Source: Halopseudomonas sabulinigri (GTDB lineage: Bacteria > Pseudomonadota > Gammaproteobacteria > Pseudomonadales > Pseudomonadaceae). Taken from it: 64,000 nt of DNA. Position numbers and translations under genes: made by a program. The stretch spans positions 1,550,001-1,614,000 of the forward strand of contig NZ_LT629763.1 of NCBI RefSeq assembly GCF_900105255.1, in the 5' to 3' direction. The notes under the pieces were generated by a model. That model was not told where the DNA came from, did not search any database, and saw only the letters and a list, made by a program, of their open reading frames with translations. Positions within the stretch are counted from its first letter, which is position 1. Each line of letters begins with the position of its first letter. Below are positions 7,535 to 17,143 of the stretch, piece after piece.

Positions 7535-8803
7535 ATGTCCACATCCAAAACATCCAGAAGCCCGGTCAGCCACGGCCGATTGAATCTTGAGCAGCAGCGC
7601 AAGCGCGCCAAGGAACTACTCAAGGCACTCAACGCCGGCAACCCGAGCGCGCTGCAACGCGTCAGCCTGCATTTGCCTGCGCGCAGCCAGGCATTGCGTC
7701 TGGCCGACGCGCAGTTGGTCATTGCCCGCGAGGCCGGCTTTGCCAGCTGGCCGCGACTGAAGAGCCATATCGACAGCCTGGAGCACGCCGGCCGCCGCAT
7801 GTTGCGTGACGGCGACCAGGACCTGCGCACCCTGCACATTCGCTGCGGAAGCGACATTCAACACAACTTGAAAACCGCTGGTTTCAGCGGCGACTTTCTC
7901 GAATTTTCAGATCCTTTTTGCATCGGCCCGCTCAGCGCCAGCGAACCCGAAACGCTGCTGCGCCAGCGCGCCGTATTTCTTGCCGAAACCTTCGACCTGA
8001 CCCTGGCCGATGCGCTCGCCCGTCAGCAGCAAAGCTACCGCCGCCTGCAACAGCTGGATGACTACCAGCGCTTTGTGCTCTGGTTTGAGCACGACAGTTA
8101 CGACCAACTGATTCTCGCCTACCTGTTACAGCGTTTGCAGCAGCTGCGCCCCAGCGCGCAGATCGAACTGATAGCGGTAGACCAGATTCCCGGCGTGCAG
8201 CGCTTTATCGGCATAGGCCAGCTCGCTCCCGACGTGCTCAGTTGGCTGTGGCCCCGCCGCCAGCCGGTCAGCGAAGCATTGCTCGAGCTAGGCTCCCAAG
8301 CCTGGCAGGCGCTGACCGAGCAAAGCCCGGAAGCCTTGTTGCAATTGATCAAAAACGGCACGCCAGCGCTGCCAATGCTCGGCAAGGCGCTACACCGTCA
8401 CCTGCAGCAACTACCCGATGAGCAGCACGGTCTGGGATTGACCGAATACCTGAGCTTGCAGATCTTGCAACAACAGGGCCCGCTGACCGCAGGTCAGGTT
8501 TTTCGTGAACTCATGCTGCACCAAGAACCCCTGCCCTACCTCGGCGACCTGATGTTCTGGTGGCTACTGCAGCCGCTACTAAGCGGCGCGACACCGCTAC
8601 TGCAAATAGACGACCCGGCGCCCGCGTGGCCGCAACGTCTGATACGACTGACGGCGCAGGGCGAAGCCGTGCTGGCCGCCAAGGCCGATGGCTTTGCCGC
8701 GCGCGGGACGCCCTACTGGGTCGGCGGTGTGCAACTCATTCCGGGAGCAGCGCACTGGCGCTATGATGCCGAGCGGCAACAGCTGCACTACCATAGCGCC
8801 TGA
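7535..8803 (+). CDS. DUF1835 domain protein with ankyrin-associated N-terminal segment
   Basis: The 422-residue protein has two parts. Residues about 18-88 (LEQQRKRAKELLKAL, then LADAQLVIAREAGFASWPRL) match the short helical segment often seen at the N-terminus of bacterial ankyrin-repeat proteins, but no ankyrin repeats follow. Residues about 97-220 are a DUF1835 domain (LHIRCGSDIQ, FLEFSDPFCIGPL, LWFEHDSYDQL). The C-terminal third is a helical region. DUF1835 function is unknown. It is monocistronic with a GGGGATCGT element before the ATG. Domain calls are from memory. Confidence 0.75.
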   Translation: MSTSKTSRSPVSHGRLNLEQQRKRAKELLKALNAGNPSALQRVSLHLPARSQALRLADAQLVIAREAGFASWPRLKSHIDSLEHAGRRMLRDGDQDLRTLHIRCGSDIQHNLKTAGFSGDFLEFSDPFCIGPLSASEPETLLRQRAVFLAETFDLTLADALARQQQSYRRLQQLDDYQRFVLWFEHDSYDQLILAYLLQRLQQLRPSAQIELIAVDQIPGVQRFIGIGQLAPDVLSWLWPRRQPVSEALLELGSQAWQALTEQSPEALLQLIKNGTPALPMLGKALHRHLQQLPDEQHGLGLTEYLSLQILQQQGPLTAGQVFRELMLHQEPLPYLGDLMFWWLLQPLLSGATPLLQIDDPAPAWPQRLIRLTAQGEAVLAAKADGFAARGTPYWVGGVQLIPGAAHWRYDAERQQLHYHSA

Positions 8804-8808
8804 AACAC

Positions 8809-8833
8809 CGCGCCGCTGCCCGTCGGCGGCGCG
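8809..8833. terminator. GC-rich hairpin after the DUF1835 gene
   Basis: CGCGCCGC (8809-8816) and GCGGCGCG (8826-8833) form a perfect 8-bp stem six bases after the stop codon. No T-tract follows, so it may be a transcript-end stabiliser or a weak terminator. Confidence 0.4.
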
Positions 8834-8928
8834 AGATGTTAAGCTAGCGCACTTATTTCGCAGGGCTTGCGCCGCCTCCCGCGCCAACGCCCCGCCCATC
8901 GCACAGCCAAAAGCCGGAATCTATATCC

Positions 8929-9729
8929 ATGCCACAACCCAACCCCTTCAAGCCTGTCGTTCTCTGCCTCTCCGGCCATGATCCGAGTGGCGGCGCCGGC
9001 TTGCAGGCGGATATCGAAGCGCTAATGGCCCAGGGCTGCCATGCCGCCCCGGCGGTCACCGCGCTGACCGTGCAGAACACCGTCGATGTGACCGACTTCC
9101 GCGTGCTGGACCGCGACTGGGTGCTGGCCCAGGCCAACGCTGTACTCGGCGACATGCCGGTATCGGCAGTCAAACTCGGTATGCTCGGCAGTGTCGAAAT
9201 GGTCGACACCGTAATCGAGCTGATGCAGGCCAACCCTGCGCTGCCGCTGGTCTGTGACCCGGTGCTGCGCGCCGGCGGCGGCGGCTCATTGGGCAAGGAA
9301 GATGTCGGCTTTGCCCTGCGCGAACGCCTGCTGCCGCTGGCGCTGATCGCCACGCCCAACCTGCCGGAAGCGCGCATCCTCGCCGAATTGCCAGAAGGTA
9401 GCGCGGACGAATGCGCCGCCAAACTGCTGCCCTACTGCCAGAACCTGCTGATTACCGGCGGCCACGGCGACGAGGCCGATATTCACAACCGCCTGTACTG
9501 CAAGGACGGCAGCCAGCACGACTTCACCTGTGCGCGCCTGCCCGGCAGCTACCACGGCTCCGGCTGCACCCTGGCCAGCGCACTGAGCGGCCGCCTGGCG
9601 CTGGGCGAAGAACTGGTCAGCGCGGTGCGTTCCGCGCTCGACTACACCTGGCGCACGCTGCGCGACGCCGAGCAGCCAGGTCATGGCCAATACGTGCCAC
9701 GCCGCCTGCCACTGGATTTCTGCTCGTGA
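8929..9729 (+). CDS. thiD: Hydroxymethylpyrimidine/phosphomethylpyrimidine kinase ThiD
   Basis: The 266-residue kinase phosphorylates HMP and then HMP-P to HMP-PP for thiamine synthesis. It has the ribokinase-fold motif [15 protein letters not shown] near the N-terminus, [18 protein letters not shown], and the C-terminal anion-hole motif [13 protein letters not shown] with the catalytic Cys/Gly region. It overlaps thiE by 4 bp (GTGA), so the two pyrimidine-side genes are translationally coupled. I see no TPP riboswitch in the 125 bp upstream. Confidence 0.95.
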   Translation: MPQPNPFKPVVLCLSGHDPSGGAGLQADIEALMAQGCHAAPAVTALTVQNTVDVTDFRVLDRDWVLAQANAVLGDMPVSAVKLGMLGSVEMVDTVIELMQANPALPLVCDPVLRAGGGGSLGKEDVGFALRERLLPLALIATPNLPEARILAELPEGSADECAAKLLPYCQNLLITGGHGDEADIHNRLYCKDGSQHDFTCARLPGSYHGSGCTLASALSGRLALGEELVSAVRSALDYTWRTLRDAEQPGHGQYVPRRLPLDFCS

Positions 9730-10355
9730 GCCAGCGCGGCCTATACGCCATTACCGACAGCACGCTGCTGGCCGATGGCAAGCTGCTGCCCTACGTGACG
9801 GCCGCACTGCGCGGCGGTGCGCGCTGGCTGCAATACCGCGACAAAAGTGGCGACGCCAGCCGCCGTCTGGATGAGGCCAGCCAACTGGCGCAGCTGTGCA
9901 AAAGCCATGACTGCCAGCTGATCATCAACGACGACCTGTCACTGGCCAGCCGCCTCGGCGTCGGTTTGCACCTGGGCCAGGAAGACGGCTCGCTACGCGA
10001 AGCACGCCAGCAACTCGGTTCGCAGGCGCTGATCGGCGCCACCTGCCACGCCAGCCTGGAACTCGCTGCGCAAGCCGTCAGCGAGGGTGCCAGCTACATT
10101 GCCTTTGGTCGCTTCTTCCAGTCGGTAACCAAACCCGGTGCACCCGCAGCCACACCGGTTCTGCTGCAGCAGGCGCGTCAACGCTTCAGCCTGCCGATCA
10201 TTGCCATTGGCGGAATTACCCTGCACAACGCGCCGCAATTGCTCGGCGCCGGCGCCGATTATCTGGCCGTGATCAACGGTCTGTTCGGCGCCCCGGATGC
10301 TGAAACTGTGCAACTTCGCGCCTGCACCTTCAGTCAACTTATTAACGCCTGTTGA
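9726..10355 (+). CDS. thiE: Thiamine-phosphate synthase ThiE
   Basis: The 209-residue TIM-barrel enzyme joins HMP-PP and thiazole phosphate into thiamine phosphate. Motifs are GLYAITD at the start, LQYRDKS (pyrophosphate-binding Arg/Lys), [19 protein letters not shown] and PIIAIGGI. I chose the GTG at 9726 because it begins directly before [10 protein letters not shown] and overlaps the thiD stop; a longer upstream reading frame lies inside thiD and has no homology. It is followed at once by hemL. Confidence 0.93.
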   Translation: MSQRGLYAITDSTLLADGKLLPYVTAALRGGARWLQYRDKSGDASRRLDEASQLAQLCKSHDCQLIINDDLSLASRLGVGLHLGQEDGSLREARQQLGSQALIGATCHASLELAAQAVSEGASYIAFGRFFQSVTKPGAPAATPVLLQQARQRFSLPIIAIGGITLHNAPQLLGAGADYLAVINGLFGAPDAETVQLRACTFSQLINAC

Positions 10356-10366
10356 GAGACTTCGTC

Positions 10367-11659
10367 ATGTCCCGTACCGAAACCCGTTCCGAATCCCTGT
10401 TTGCCAGCGCCCAGAAACACATCCCCGGTGGCGTCAACTCGCCGGTGCGTGCGTTCAAGAGCGTGGGCGGCACGCCGCTGTTCTTCAAGCACGCCGAAGG
10501 CGCCTACGTGACCGATGAAGACGACAAGCGCTACGTGGATTATGTCGGCTCCTGGGGCCCGATGATCCTCGGCCACAGCCACCCCGATGTGCTGGACGCG
10601 GTACGCAACCAGCTGCAACACGGCCTTTCCTACGGGGCGCCGACGGCCATGGAAACCGAGATGGCCGATCTGGTCTGCCAACTGGTGCCGTCGATGGACA
10701 TGGTCCGCATGGTCAGCTCCGGCACCGAGGCCACCATGAGCGCCATCCGCCTGGCGCGCGGCTATACCGGCCGTGACAGCATTATCAAGTTCGAGGGCTG
10801 TTACCACGGCCACTCCGACAGCCTGCTGGTCAAGGCCGGCTCCGGCGCGCTTACCCAAGGCGTACCGAACTCCGCCGGCGTACCCGCCGCCTTCGCCAAA
10901 CACACCCTGACCCTGCCGTTCAACGACATTCAGGCGGTGCGCGAGACGCTGGCCAAGGTCGGCCAGGAGGTTGCCTGCATCATCGTCGAGCCGGTAGCCG
11001 GCAACATGAACTGCGTGCCACCCGCACCGGGTTTCCTGCAGGGTCTGCGCGAGGCCTGCGACGAACATGGCGTGGTGCTGATCTTTGATGAGGTGATGAC
11101 CGGCTTCCGCGTCGCCCTCGGCGGCGCCCAGGCGCTGTATGGCGTAAAGCCCGACCTCACCACCTTCGGCAAGATTATCGGCGGCGGCATGCCGGTCGGC
11201 TGCTTCGGCGGCAAGCGTGCAGTAATGGAGCAGATCGCCCCGCTCGGGCCGGTATACCAGGCGGGCACGCTGTCGGGTAATCCGCTGGCCATGGCCGCCG
11301 GCCTGACCACTCTGAAATTGATCAGCCGCGAGGGCTTTCACGCCGAGCTGACCGATTACACCAGCCGCCTGCTGGCCGGTCTGCAGCAACGCGCCGACGC
11401 CGCTGGCGTACCCTTCGTCACTACGCAAGCTGGCGGCATGTTCGGTTTGTACTTCTCCGGCGCTGACGACATCGTCACCTTCGACGACGTTATGGCCAGC
11501 GACGCCGAGCGCTTCAAACGCTTCTTCCACCTGATGCTGGACGGCGGTGTCTATCTCGCCCCCAGTGCCTTCGAAGCCGGTTTTACCTCGATTGCGCACG
11601 GCGATGCCGAGCTGCAGCTGACCCTGGATGCGGCCGAAAAGGCCTTTGCCGCCCTATGA
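10367..11659 (+). CDS. hemL: Glutamate-1-semialdehyde 2,1-aminomutase HemL
   Basis: The 430-residue PLP enzyme converts glutamate-1-semialdehyde to 5-aminolevulinate in C5-pathway tetrapyrrole synthesis. [40 protein letters not shown] and the PLP-lysine motif [14 protein letters not shown] are all present, and the protein is nearly collinear with the P. aeruginosa sequence I recall. The ATG at 10367 (GAGAG upstream, then MSRTETRSE) is preferred over a TTG at 10352 that overlaps the thiE stop. The next gene overlaps by 4 bp. Confidence 0.96.
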   Translation: MSRTETRSESLFASAQKHIPGGVNSPVRAFKSVGGTPLFFKHAEGAYVTDEDDKRYVDYVGSWGPMILGHSHPDVLDAVRNQLQHGLSYGAPTAMETEMADLVCQLVPSMDMVRMVSSGTEATMSAIRLARGYTGRDSIIKFEGCYHGHSDSLLVKAGSGALTQGVPNSAGVPAAFAKHTLTLPFNDIQAVRETLAKVGQEVACIIVEPVAGNMNCVPPAPGFLQGLREACDEHGVVLIFDEVMTGFRVALGGAQALYGVKPDLTTFGKIIGGGMPVGCFGGKRAVMEQIAPLGPVYQAGTLSGNPLAMAAGLTTLKLISREGFHAELTDYTSRLLAGLQQRADAAGVPFVTTQAGGMFGLYFSGADDIVTFDDVMASDAERFKRFFHLMLDGGVYLAPSAFEAGFTSIAHGDAELQLTLDAAEKAFAAL

Positions 11660-12315
11660 TCAGCCTTGCCTACGGGTTGCTCTGTGCCAGCCTGCTCGCA
11701 TTGGGGTACTGGCTCTGGCAAAGACGCAGCGGTTTGAGCGAAAACGCGCGCGGCGCCCTCACTGCCACGCTGCTGGCCCTGCTGCTGCCGGCCATCAGCA
11801 GCCTGCTGCTGGCGCTGCAAAGCTTGGAACTCGGCGATGTTGTTACCCACACCCAACGGATCTTCGGCCTTGCGGCGCAAAGTATCAGCCTGCCACTGCT
11901 TGGCCTGGCCGCGCTGTACCTGGCCTTTGGCCTGCGTTGGCAGCCCGGCAACTGGGGACGCATCTTGCTTGGCTTGATGGCCGCGTTTGAACTGACCCGG
12001 CGCATGCAGCTGCAGCATGGCTACCAGTGGAGTATCAGCCTAGTGGGCCTACTGCTGTTGATATTGAGCTGCATGCTGATTCTGCGCCGCGACCTGCGGC
12101 CCATGCTGACCGGCGCCGCCTGCTGCCTGGGAGCCCTGGCGCCGCTGTTCAGTGCCGGCGCGCCGGCACTGGCCGGCCTGCTCGACAGCTCGGCGCTGGT
12201 GCTCTGGCTGTTCCCCGCCTTACTCGGTGCGGGCCTGACAGTTGGCCTGCTCAGCGAACAGGCGCACAATAGATCCAGCGACGCCCCTTCGGCGCCTGCC
12301 ACCGAGAGGACCTGA
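11656..12315 (+). CDS. Conserved hypothetical integral membrane protein
   Basis: The 219-residue, leucine-rich protein has about six or seven predicted membrane helices and a short polar tail ([15 protein letters not shown]). I do not recognise a functional domain. It overlaps hemL by 4 bp (ATGA) and precedes the Sel1-repeat gene by 7 bp, so it is probably co-transcribed from hemL. Pseudomonads carry a hypothetical gene at the same place, which supports it being real. Confidence 0.75.
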   Translation: MISLAYGLLCASLLALGYWLWQRRSGLSENARGALTATLLALLLPAISSLLLALQSLELGDVVTHTQRIFGLAAQSISLPLLGLAALYLAFGLRWQPGNWGRILLGLMAAFELTRRMQLQHGYQWSISLVGLLLLILSCMLILRRDLRPMLTGAACCLGALAPLFSAGAPALAGLLDSSALVLWLFPALLGAGLTVGLLSEQAHNRSSDAPSAPATERT

Positions 12316-12322
12316 CCACGCC

Positions 12323-12925
12323 ATGCTCCGCCAGCTGCCACGGCTTATTCTGCTCAGTCTGCTGCTACCCGCAACCCAGACGTTTGCTGAGACTGACAAC
12401 ACCCTGCTGATCAGTGCCGAAGATCGCTGTGCCTTCGAGCGCGTGGACGAAGAAAGCCTGCAACTGGCGATCGACACCTGCGTCAGCGCCGCCGAAAGTG
12501 GCGACATGAAAGCCCAGTACGAGCTGGGCCAGCTGTACTACAGCGGCGAGCGGGTGACGCAGGACTACAGCATGGCGCTGCAATGGCTTGAACAAGCTTC
12601 CATTCAAGGCGAACCCCGCGCGCAGTATCGTCTGGGTATGATGCACTTTCAGGGTGAAGGCGTGCAGCGCAACTTGGCGCAGGCCTACATCATCCTGAAA
12701 ATGGCCTCCATCAATGGTCATGACGCCGCGATGGACAGCGCTGACCTGGTGGCATTGCAGATGAACCAGCAGGAAATGAACGCCGCCACCCACGTGCTGG
12801 GAACCTTGTTTCGCGATTATCTGGCGCAGATTCGGGAAGAGCAGTTGAATGGAACGCTGAAGATGGAGGAGCCTGAGTTGCAGCCTGATTCGAATGCGCA
12901 GGAGATTGAGAAGCTGTTGGAGTAG
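12323..12925 (+). CDS. Secreted Sel1/TPR-like repeat protein
   Basis: The 200-residue product has a signal peptide (MLRQLPRLILLSLLLPATQTFA), then a Cys-containing linker and at least two Sel1-like repeats (about 65-135), with AQYELGQLYYSGE and AQYRLGMMHFQGE as the repeat cores. Sel1 repeats mediate protein-protein contacts; a periplasmic scaffold role is inferred. The ATG at 12323 has GAGAGGA upstream and opens directly into the signal peptide, so I chose it over a longer frame. Confidence 0.85.
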   Translation: MLRQLPRLILLSLLLPATQTFAETDNTLLISAEDRCAFERVDEESLQLAIDTCVSAAESGDMKAQYELGQLYYSGERVTQDYSMALQWLEQASIQGEPRAQYRLGMMHFQGEGVQRNLAQAYIILKMASINGHDAAMDSADLVALQMNQQEMNAATHVLGTLFRDYLAQIREEQLNGTLKMEEPELQPDSNAQEIEKLLE

Positions 12926-13027
12926 TCACTCGATTACCCCTTTGACCGAATAACCCGTAACGCAATGTCGTTAGTTGTTTGAACTTAGATACTCGGTTCA
13001 TTACCGCTTTTCGCCTCTAGGCGAGTC

Positions 13028-13055
13028 AGGGGGAGATGCTTGCCCATCTCCCCCT
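13028..13055. repeat. Perfect 11-bp hairpin AGGGGGAGATG/CATCTCCCCCT
   Basis: The arms at 13028-13038 and 13045-13055 are exact reverse complements around a 6-base loop. A small palindrome CGCCT-CT-AGGCG lies just before (13012-13023). There is no T-tract, so this looks like part of the repeat element rather than a standard terminator, although it could end the hemL-operon transcript. Confidence 0.55.
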
Positions 13056-13087
13056 AACAACCCCCTCGGGCACCCAGCTGCGCGGCC

Positions 13088-13425
13088 CTTCGGGTTCGCT
13101 GCGTTGCTCGATCTGCCGGGGCCCTGCGGAACTCGTCGCTGCGCTCCTCAAACAGTCCTCGGGCTTATTCCCGGCAGCTCTGCGCTACTCGCCCACTCAG
13201 ATGGGACTTTTTAGGCCATGCAGCGGCGGGTTTTTTAGTCCAAAGTTGGACCACACACCCCAAACCTGAAAACCACGCCGTGGTCGACCAGGGATTCCCC
13301 GTTCCGAGCTGCCGAGTAACGCAGGGGGTTGAGCGATTGAGCCGAGGACTGTCTGAGGTGCGGAGCTCGCGTAGCGCCGAGTTCCGCAGGCGCGCTCAAC
13401 ACCGAGTAACGCAGGGAAGCCGAAG
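13088..13425. repeat. Long imperfect inverted repeat (about 75-bp arms)
   Basis: The left arm (13088-13161) and right arm (13342-13425, read in reverse) share extended similarity. The outer 23 bases match at 20 positions (13088-13110 against 13403-13425). An inner block around CCTGCGGAACTCG and CAGTCCTCGG also matches. The spacer is about 180 bp. This resembles a non-coding, pseudomonad-type intergenic repeat, and its spurious translations recur in family genomes (from memory). No transposase is present. Confidence 0.6.
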
Positions 13426-13455
13426 GCCAGCTTGGTGGGGTGGCCTTTCATTTGG

Positions 13456-13487
13456 TTACTTTTCTTTGGCCAAGCAAAGAAAAGTGA
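13456..13487. repeat. Hairpin TTACTTTTCTTTG / CAAAGAAAAGTGA
   Basis: The 13-base arms at 13456-13468 and 13475-13487 pair with one mismatch around GCCAAG. This AT-rich palindrome inside GC-rich DNA, followed by CTCGCC, is a motif I recall from many pseudomonad intergenic regions. It probably marks one end of the repeat element covering 13.0-13.5 kb. Confidence 0.6.
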
Positions 13488-13672
13488 CTCGCCGGAAAAG
13501 GCGAAAGGCAAGATTGAAACCGCGCAAAGAAACAACTGAACTCGGATGCCGATCCAAGCCTTGTAAAGAGATAAAACAACGAGCCAATCAGCAGAGCGAG
13601 AAGCAGACCAATTTGCGGTTTGCGAGCCACACGCCCCACAAGAACCACATCAGGCAGTAGCGCCCAGCCTGA

Positions 13673-14008
13673 TCAACTATCCGACCGCGGCGGCATCGGA
13701 AAATGCATCACATTACTGCCGCCATCCCCCTTGGCCTCACTGATCTTCGCCGTGCCCACCCGCTCAACCTCATCAATCCGAATGATCGAGTGCACCGGAA
13801 TAAAGCTGCGCTTGACGCCATCAAACTGATTTTTCAGTTTTTCTTCGCCCGGATCGACCACCAGTTGGGAGCGCTCACCGAAGATCAGCTCCTCGATTTC
13901 CATAAAGCCCCACAGCTCGCTCTGGAAAATCTGCTGTGCGTAGAGTTCGAACACCTGTCCCTGGTTGTTGAAGATAACCCGGAAAACCGGCTGACTTTCT
14001 TTACTCAT
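13673..14008 (-). CDS. DUF1820 family protein
   Basis: The 111-residue cytoplasmic protein matches the DUF1820 family: VFRVIFNNQGQVFELYA, QSELWGFMEIEE, FGERSQLVVDP and HSIIRIDEVERVG are its conserved blocks. Function is unknown. It is transcribed away from miaB, with which it shares a 150-bp divergent upstream region. In P. aeruginosa I recall a homologue beside lnt, a few genes away. Confidence 0.88.
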   Translation of the reverse strand: MSKESQPVFRVIFNNQGQVFELYAQQIFQSELWGFMEIEELIFGERSQLVVDPGEEKLKNQFDGVKRSFIPVHSIIRIDEVERVGTAKISEAKGDGGSNVMHFPMPPRSDS

Positions 14009-14093
14009 AGCGGGATGACCAACACCTTGAAAAACGCGTGAACGCCGCGGCGGCTGCCGTTCGGCGGGCGCGCATCATAGCACAGCGCGGGAC

Positions 14094-14123
14094 ATAACAA
14101 AGGCCCCTGCTTGTGTGTATAAT
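14094..14123 (+). promoter_or_regulatory. Putative sigma-70 promoter of miaB
   Basis: A perfect TATAAT (14118-14123) is preceded at 18 bp by ATAACA (14094-14099), a 4-of-6 match to the -35 consensus. The predicted start site is about 30 bases before the miaB ATG. Confidence 0.5.
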
Positions 14124-14159
14124 CGCCCCTTTTCTCAAGCGATGCCCAGCAAAGATCCC

Positions 14160-15500
14160 ATGGCCAAGAAACTCTTTATCCAGACCCACGGTTGCCAGAT
14201 GAACGAGTACGACAGTTCACGCATGGCCGACCTGCTCGGTGAGCACCAGGCAATGGAGCTGACCGACAATGCAGACGAAGCAGACGTGATTCTGCTCAAC
14301 ACCTGCTCGATCCGGGAAAAGGCCCAGGAAAAGGTATTTTCCCAGCTGGGCCGCTGGCGGCCGCTGAAAGAGAAAAACCCCGATCTGATCATTGGCGTGG
14401 GCGGCTGCGTGGCCAGCCAGGAAGGTGATGCGATCCGCAGCCGTGCATCCTACGTGGATGTGGTCTTCGGCCCGCAGACCCTGCACCGCCTGCCCGAGAC
14501 GATCGACGCGGCGCGCACCACGCACAAGCCGCAGGTGGATGTCAGCTTTCCGGAAATCGAGAAGTTCGACCGCCTGCCCGAACCCCGCGTGGATGGCCCC
14601 ACCGCCTTTGTGTCGGTGATGGAAGGCTGCAGTAAATACTGCAGTTTCTGCGTGGTGCCCTACACCCGTGGTGAAGAGGTCAGCCGACCCTTTGATGACG
14701 TGTTGGCCGAAGTGATCCACCTGGCTGAAAATGGCGTGCGTGAAGTGACGCTGTTGGGTCAGAACGTGAATGGCTACCGCGGCGTGACCCACGACGGCAG
14801 CGTCGCCGATCTGGCCGACCTGATCCGCGTGGTCGCCGCCGTGGACGGCATCGATCGCATTCGCTACACCACATCGCATCCGCTGGAGTTCTCCGACAGT
14901 CTGATTCAGGCCCACGCCGAGGTGCCGGAGTTGGTGAAGTACCTGCACCTGCCGGTGCAGTCGGGCTCCGACCGCGTACTGGCGGGTATGAAGCGCAATC
15001 ACACCGCGCTGGAATACAAGTCACGCGTGCGCAAGCTGAAGGCAGCCGTACCCGGCATTATCCTCAGCTCCGATTTCATCATCGGTTTTCCCGGTGAGAC
15101 CGACCGCGATTTCGAGCAGACCATGAAACTGGTGGAGGATGTGGGTTTCGACTTCTCCTACTCCTTTATCTACAGCGCGCGCCCCGGCACGCCCGCCTCG
15201 GACCTGCCCGACGACACGCCCGACGAGGTCAAGAAGCAGCGTTTGCAGATTCTGCAGAACCGGTTGAACCAGCAGGGCTTCGAGAACAGCCGCCGCATGG
15301 CCGGTACCACCCAGCGTATTCTGGTGACCGATTACTCGAAGAAGGACCCAGGCATGCTGCAGGGCCGCACCGAGCACAATCGCATCGTCAACTTCCGCAG
15401 CAACAACCCGCAGCTGATTGGCCAGTTTGTCGACGTACTGATCGACGAAGCACTGCCACATTCGCTGCGCGGCACGCTTATCAGCGAAACGCTGCATTAA
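14160..15500 (+). CDS. miaB: tRNA-2-methylthio-N6-dimethylallyladenosine synthase MiaB
   Basis: The 446-residue radical-SAM methylthiotransferase modifies i6A37 to ms2i6A37 in tRNAs reading UNN codons. The N-terminal UPF0004 domain has Cys residues in [15 protein letters not shown] and GGCVASQ for the auxiliary cluster. The radical-SAM cluster motif is CSKYCSFC, and a TRAM domain (QRILVTD...) closes the protein. The ATG at 14160 gives [13 protein letters not shown], matching family N-termini; an earlier ATG at 14142 is less likely. It heads a rightward run with ybeZ and ybeY. Confidence 0.96.
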   Translation: MAKKLFIQTHGCQMNEYDSSRMADLLGEHQAMELTDNADEADVILLNTCSIREKAQEKVFSQLGRWRPLKEKNPDLIIGVGGCVASQEGDAIRSRASYVDVVFGPQTLHRLPETIDAARTTHKPQVDVSFPEIEKFDRLPEPRVDGPTAFVSVMEGCSKYCSFCVVPYTRGEEVSRPFDDVLAEVIHLAENGVREVTLLGQNVNGYRGVTHDGSVADLADLIRVVAAVDGIDRIRYTTSHPLEFSDSLIQAHAEVPELVKYLHLPVQSGSDRVLAGMKRNHTALEYKSRVRKLKAAVPGIILSSDFIIGFPGETDRDFEQTMKLVEDVGFDFSYSFIYSARPGTPASDLPDDTPDEVKKQRLQILQNRLNQQGFENSRRMAGTTQRILVTDYSKKDPGMLQGRTEHNRIVNFRSNNPQLIGQFVDVLIDEALPHSLRGTLISETLH

Positions 15501-15576
15501 CGCCATGCGCCCTGCCCCATCCCGCGCACTGCCAATTCCCGCTGTCCGCCTTGCGACCAGCGGAAAATGGCATTGC

Positions 15577-15605
15577 TTTGCAGAGCCATATTTGCGCGCT
15601 ATTCT
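15577..15605 (+). promoter_or_regulatory. Possible sigma-70 promoter of ybeZ
   Basis: TTTGCA (15577-15582) and TATTCT (15600-15605), separated by 17 bp, are imperfect -35 and -10 elements in the 145-bp gap after miaB. The gap would allow ybeZ-ybeY-corC to have its own promoter. Confidence 0.35.
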
Positions 15606-15645
15606 GTCGTTTCATCCATGCCATCTGGCGACCTAACGGACTATT

Positions 15646-16689
15646 TTGAACGCACCTCTACATATTCATCGTTTCAGCATCGAACCCGTCGACTCTCGAC
15701 GCTTTGCCGCTCTCTGCGGCCAGTTCGACGAAAATCTCCACCTGATCGAGCAACGCCTCGGAATCGAAGTGCGCAACCGCGGCAACCATTTCGAGCTGAT
15801 TGGCGAAGAGGCCATCACCCGCTCCGCTGAAGCCGTGCTGCGTCAGCTGTACCGCGAAACCCGCGACAGCAAGGACTTGAGTCCCGATACCGTACACCTG
15901 TTCCTGCAGGAATCCGGCCTCGAAAGCCTGAGCGAAACCCTGAATCAGACCGGCGACAATCGCCCGGTGATTCTGCGCACGCGGCGCATGACCATTCAGC
16001 CACGCGGGCCGAACCAGCAAAGCTATGTGCGCTCGATTCAGGAACACGACATCAACTTCGGTATTGGCCCGGCCGGCACTGGCAAAACCTATCTGGCCGT
16101 GGCCTGCGCAGTAGATGCGCTGGAGCGCGAGCAGATCAGCCGCATTCTGCTGGTGCGCCCGGCGGTCGAGGCGGGCGAAAAACTGGGCTTCCTGCCTGGT
16201 GACCTGGCACAGAAGATCGACCCCTATTTGCGCCCCCTGTACGACGCACTCTACGAGATGCTCGGTTTTGAACAGGTGACCAAGCTGATCGAGCGCCAGG
16301 TGATCGAAGTCGCGCCACTGGCCTACATGCGCGGCCGCACCCTGAACAACAGCTTCATCATTTTGGATGAAAGCCAGAACACCACGCTGGAACAGATGAA
16401 AATGTTCCTCACGCGCATCGGTTTTGGCTCGACCGCGGTGATCACCGGCGACATTACCCAGGTCGATCTGCCGCGTGGCACCAAGTCTGGCCTCGGCCAC
16501 GTGATCCAGGTGCTCAAGGATGTGCCCGGCATCGGCTTCACCCACTTCCTGTCCAAGGACGTGGTGCGCCATCCGCTGGTGCAGCGCATCGTAGAAGCCT
16601 ATGACCTGTTTGAGCAACTGCAGGAAGCCGAGCGCGAAGAGCGCAAGCTTGAGCAGCGCCGGCAGCAGCAGGATAGCGATGAGCATTGA
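15646..16689 (+). CDS. ybeZ: PhoH-like ATPase YbeZ
   Basis: The 347-residue P-loop ATPase has Walker A GPAGTGKT (141-148) and Walker B FIILDE (237-242) within a PhoH domain. YbeZ is thought to act with the rRNA-maturation endonuclease YbeY, encoded next. The start is a TTG at 15646 preceded by ACGGA at suitable spacing, giving [10 protein letters not shown], which matches the pseudomonad N-terminus I recall; no upstream ATG fits. It overlaps ybeY by 11 bp. Confidence 0.92.
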   Translation: MNAPLHIHRFSIEPVDSRRFAALCGQFDENLHLIEQRLGIEVRNRGNHFELIGEEAITRSAEAVLRQLYRETRDSKDLSPDTVHLFLQESGLESLSETLNQTGDNRPVILRTRRMTIQPRGPNQQSYVRSIQEHDINFGIGPAGTGKTYLAVACAVDALEREQISRILLVRPAVEAGEKLGFLPGDLAQKIDPYLRPLYDALYEMLGFEQVTKLIERQVIEVAPLAYMRGRTLNNSFIILDESQNTTLEQMKMFLTRIGFGSTAVITGDITQVDLPRGTKSGLGHVIQVLKDVPGIGFTHFLSKDVVRHPLVQRIVEAYDLFEQLQEAEREERKLEQRRQQQDSDEH

Positions 16690-17137
16690 GCTCGACATCC
16701 AGCGCGCCTCGGATGCGCCGGACCAGCCTGACGACGACAGCTTTTTACGCTGGGTCGGGCTGGCATTGGGCTCCGGCACCGACCGCGAACTGACCATACG
16801 ACTGGTAGACGTTGATGAGGGCCGTGATCTCAATCACACCTGGCGCGGCAAGGATTACGCGACCAACGTACTTTCCTTTCCGGCCGACCTCCCCCCTGAA
16901 CTTGACCTGCCACTGCTGGGTGATCTGGTGGTGTGCGTACCCGTGGTGGCGCGCGAGGCCCAGGAACAGGGCAAGCCGCTGAACGCCCACTGGGCACATA
17001 TGGTCATACACGGCTGCTTGCATTTACTCGGCTATGACCATATTGATGACGCCGAAGCAGACGAAATGGAAGCCCTGGAACGCGACTTGCTTGCGCAACT
17101 GGGCATTGCCGACCCCTATCTAGATGATGATGAGTAA
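16679..17137 (+). CDS. ybeY: Endoribonuclease YbeY
   Basis: The 152-residue zinc metalloprotein acts in 16S rRNA 3'-end maturation and ribosome quality control. The zinc and catalytic motif [11 protein letters not shown] is at 111-121, and [10 protein letters not shown] is conserved. The ATG at 16679 lies inside the end of ybeZ; a longer reading frame starting further upstream would run through ybeZ coding sequence and has no homology. corC begins 6 bp downstream. Confidence 0.95.
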   Translation: MSIELDIQRASDAPDQPDDDSFLRWVGLALGSGTDRELTIRLVDVDEGRDLNHTWRGKDYATNVLSFPADLPPELDLPLLGDLVVCVPVVAREAQEQGKPLNAHWAHMVIHGCLHLLGYDHIDDAEADEMEALERDLLAQLGIADPYLDDDE

Positions 17138-17143
17138 GGATCA

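Larger units (their letters stand above)
12926..13672. other. 747-bp gene-free stretch with repeats and hairpins
   Basis: I see no credible gene here. Reading frames on both strands encode low-complexity, proline- and arginine-rich text typical of repeat DNA. The stretch holds several hairpins and a pair of long inverted arms, listed separately. The last 180 bases, before the DUF1820 stop codon, have no evident structure. Confidence 0.6.

Noticed and set aside
8804-8928. TPP riboswitch before thiD
   Set aside because: I could not find the thi-box CTGAGA/GGACC-type core; only a GC-rich hairpin is present, better explained as the end of the preceding gene.
10334-11599. 421-codon frame antisense to hemL
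   Set aside because: Antisense shadow of a highly conserved enzyme gene.
13197-13535. Leftward 112-codon frame in the repeat-rich gap
   Set aside because: It reads as repeat-derived low-complexity text, has no ribosome-binding site, and resembles commonly mis-annotated pseudomonad repeat translations.
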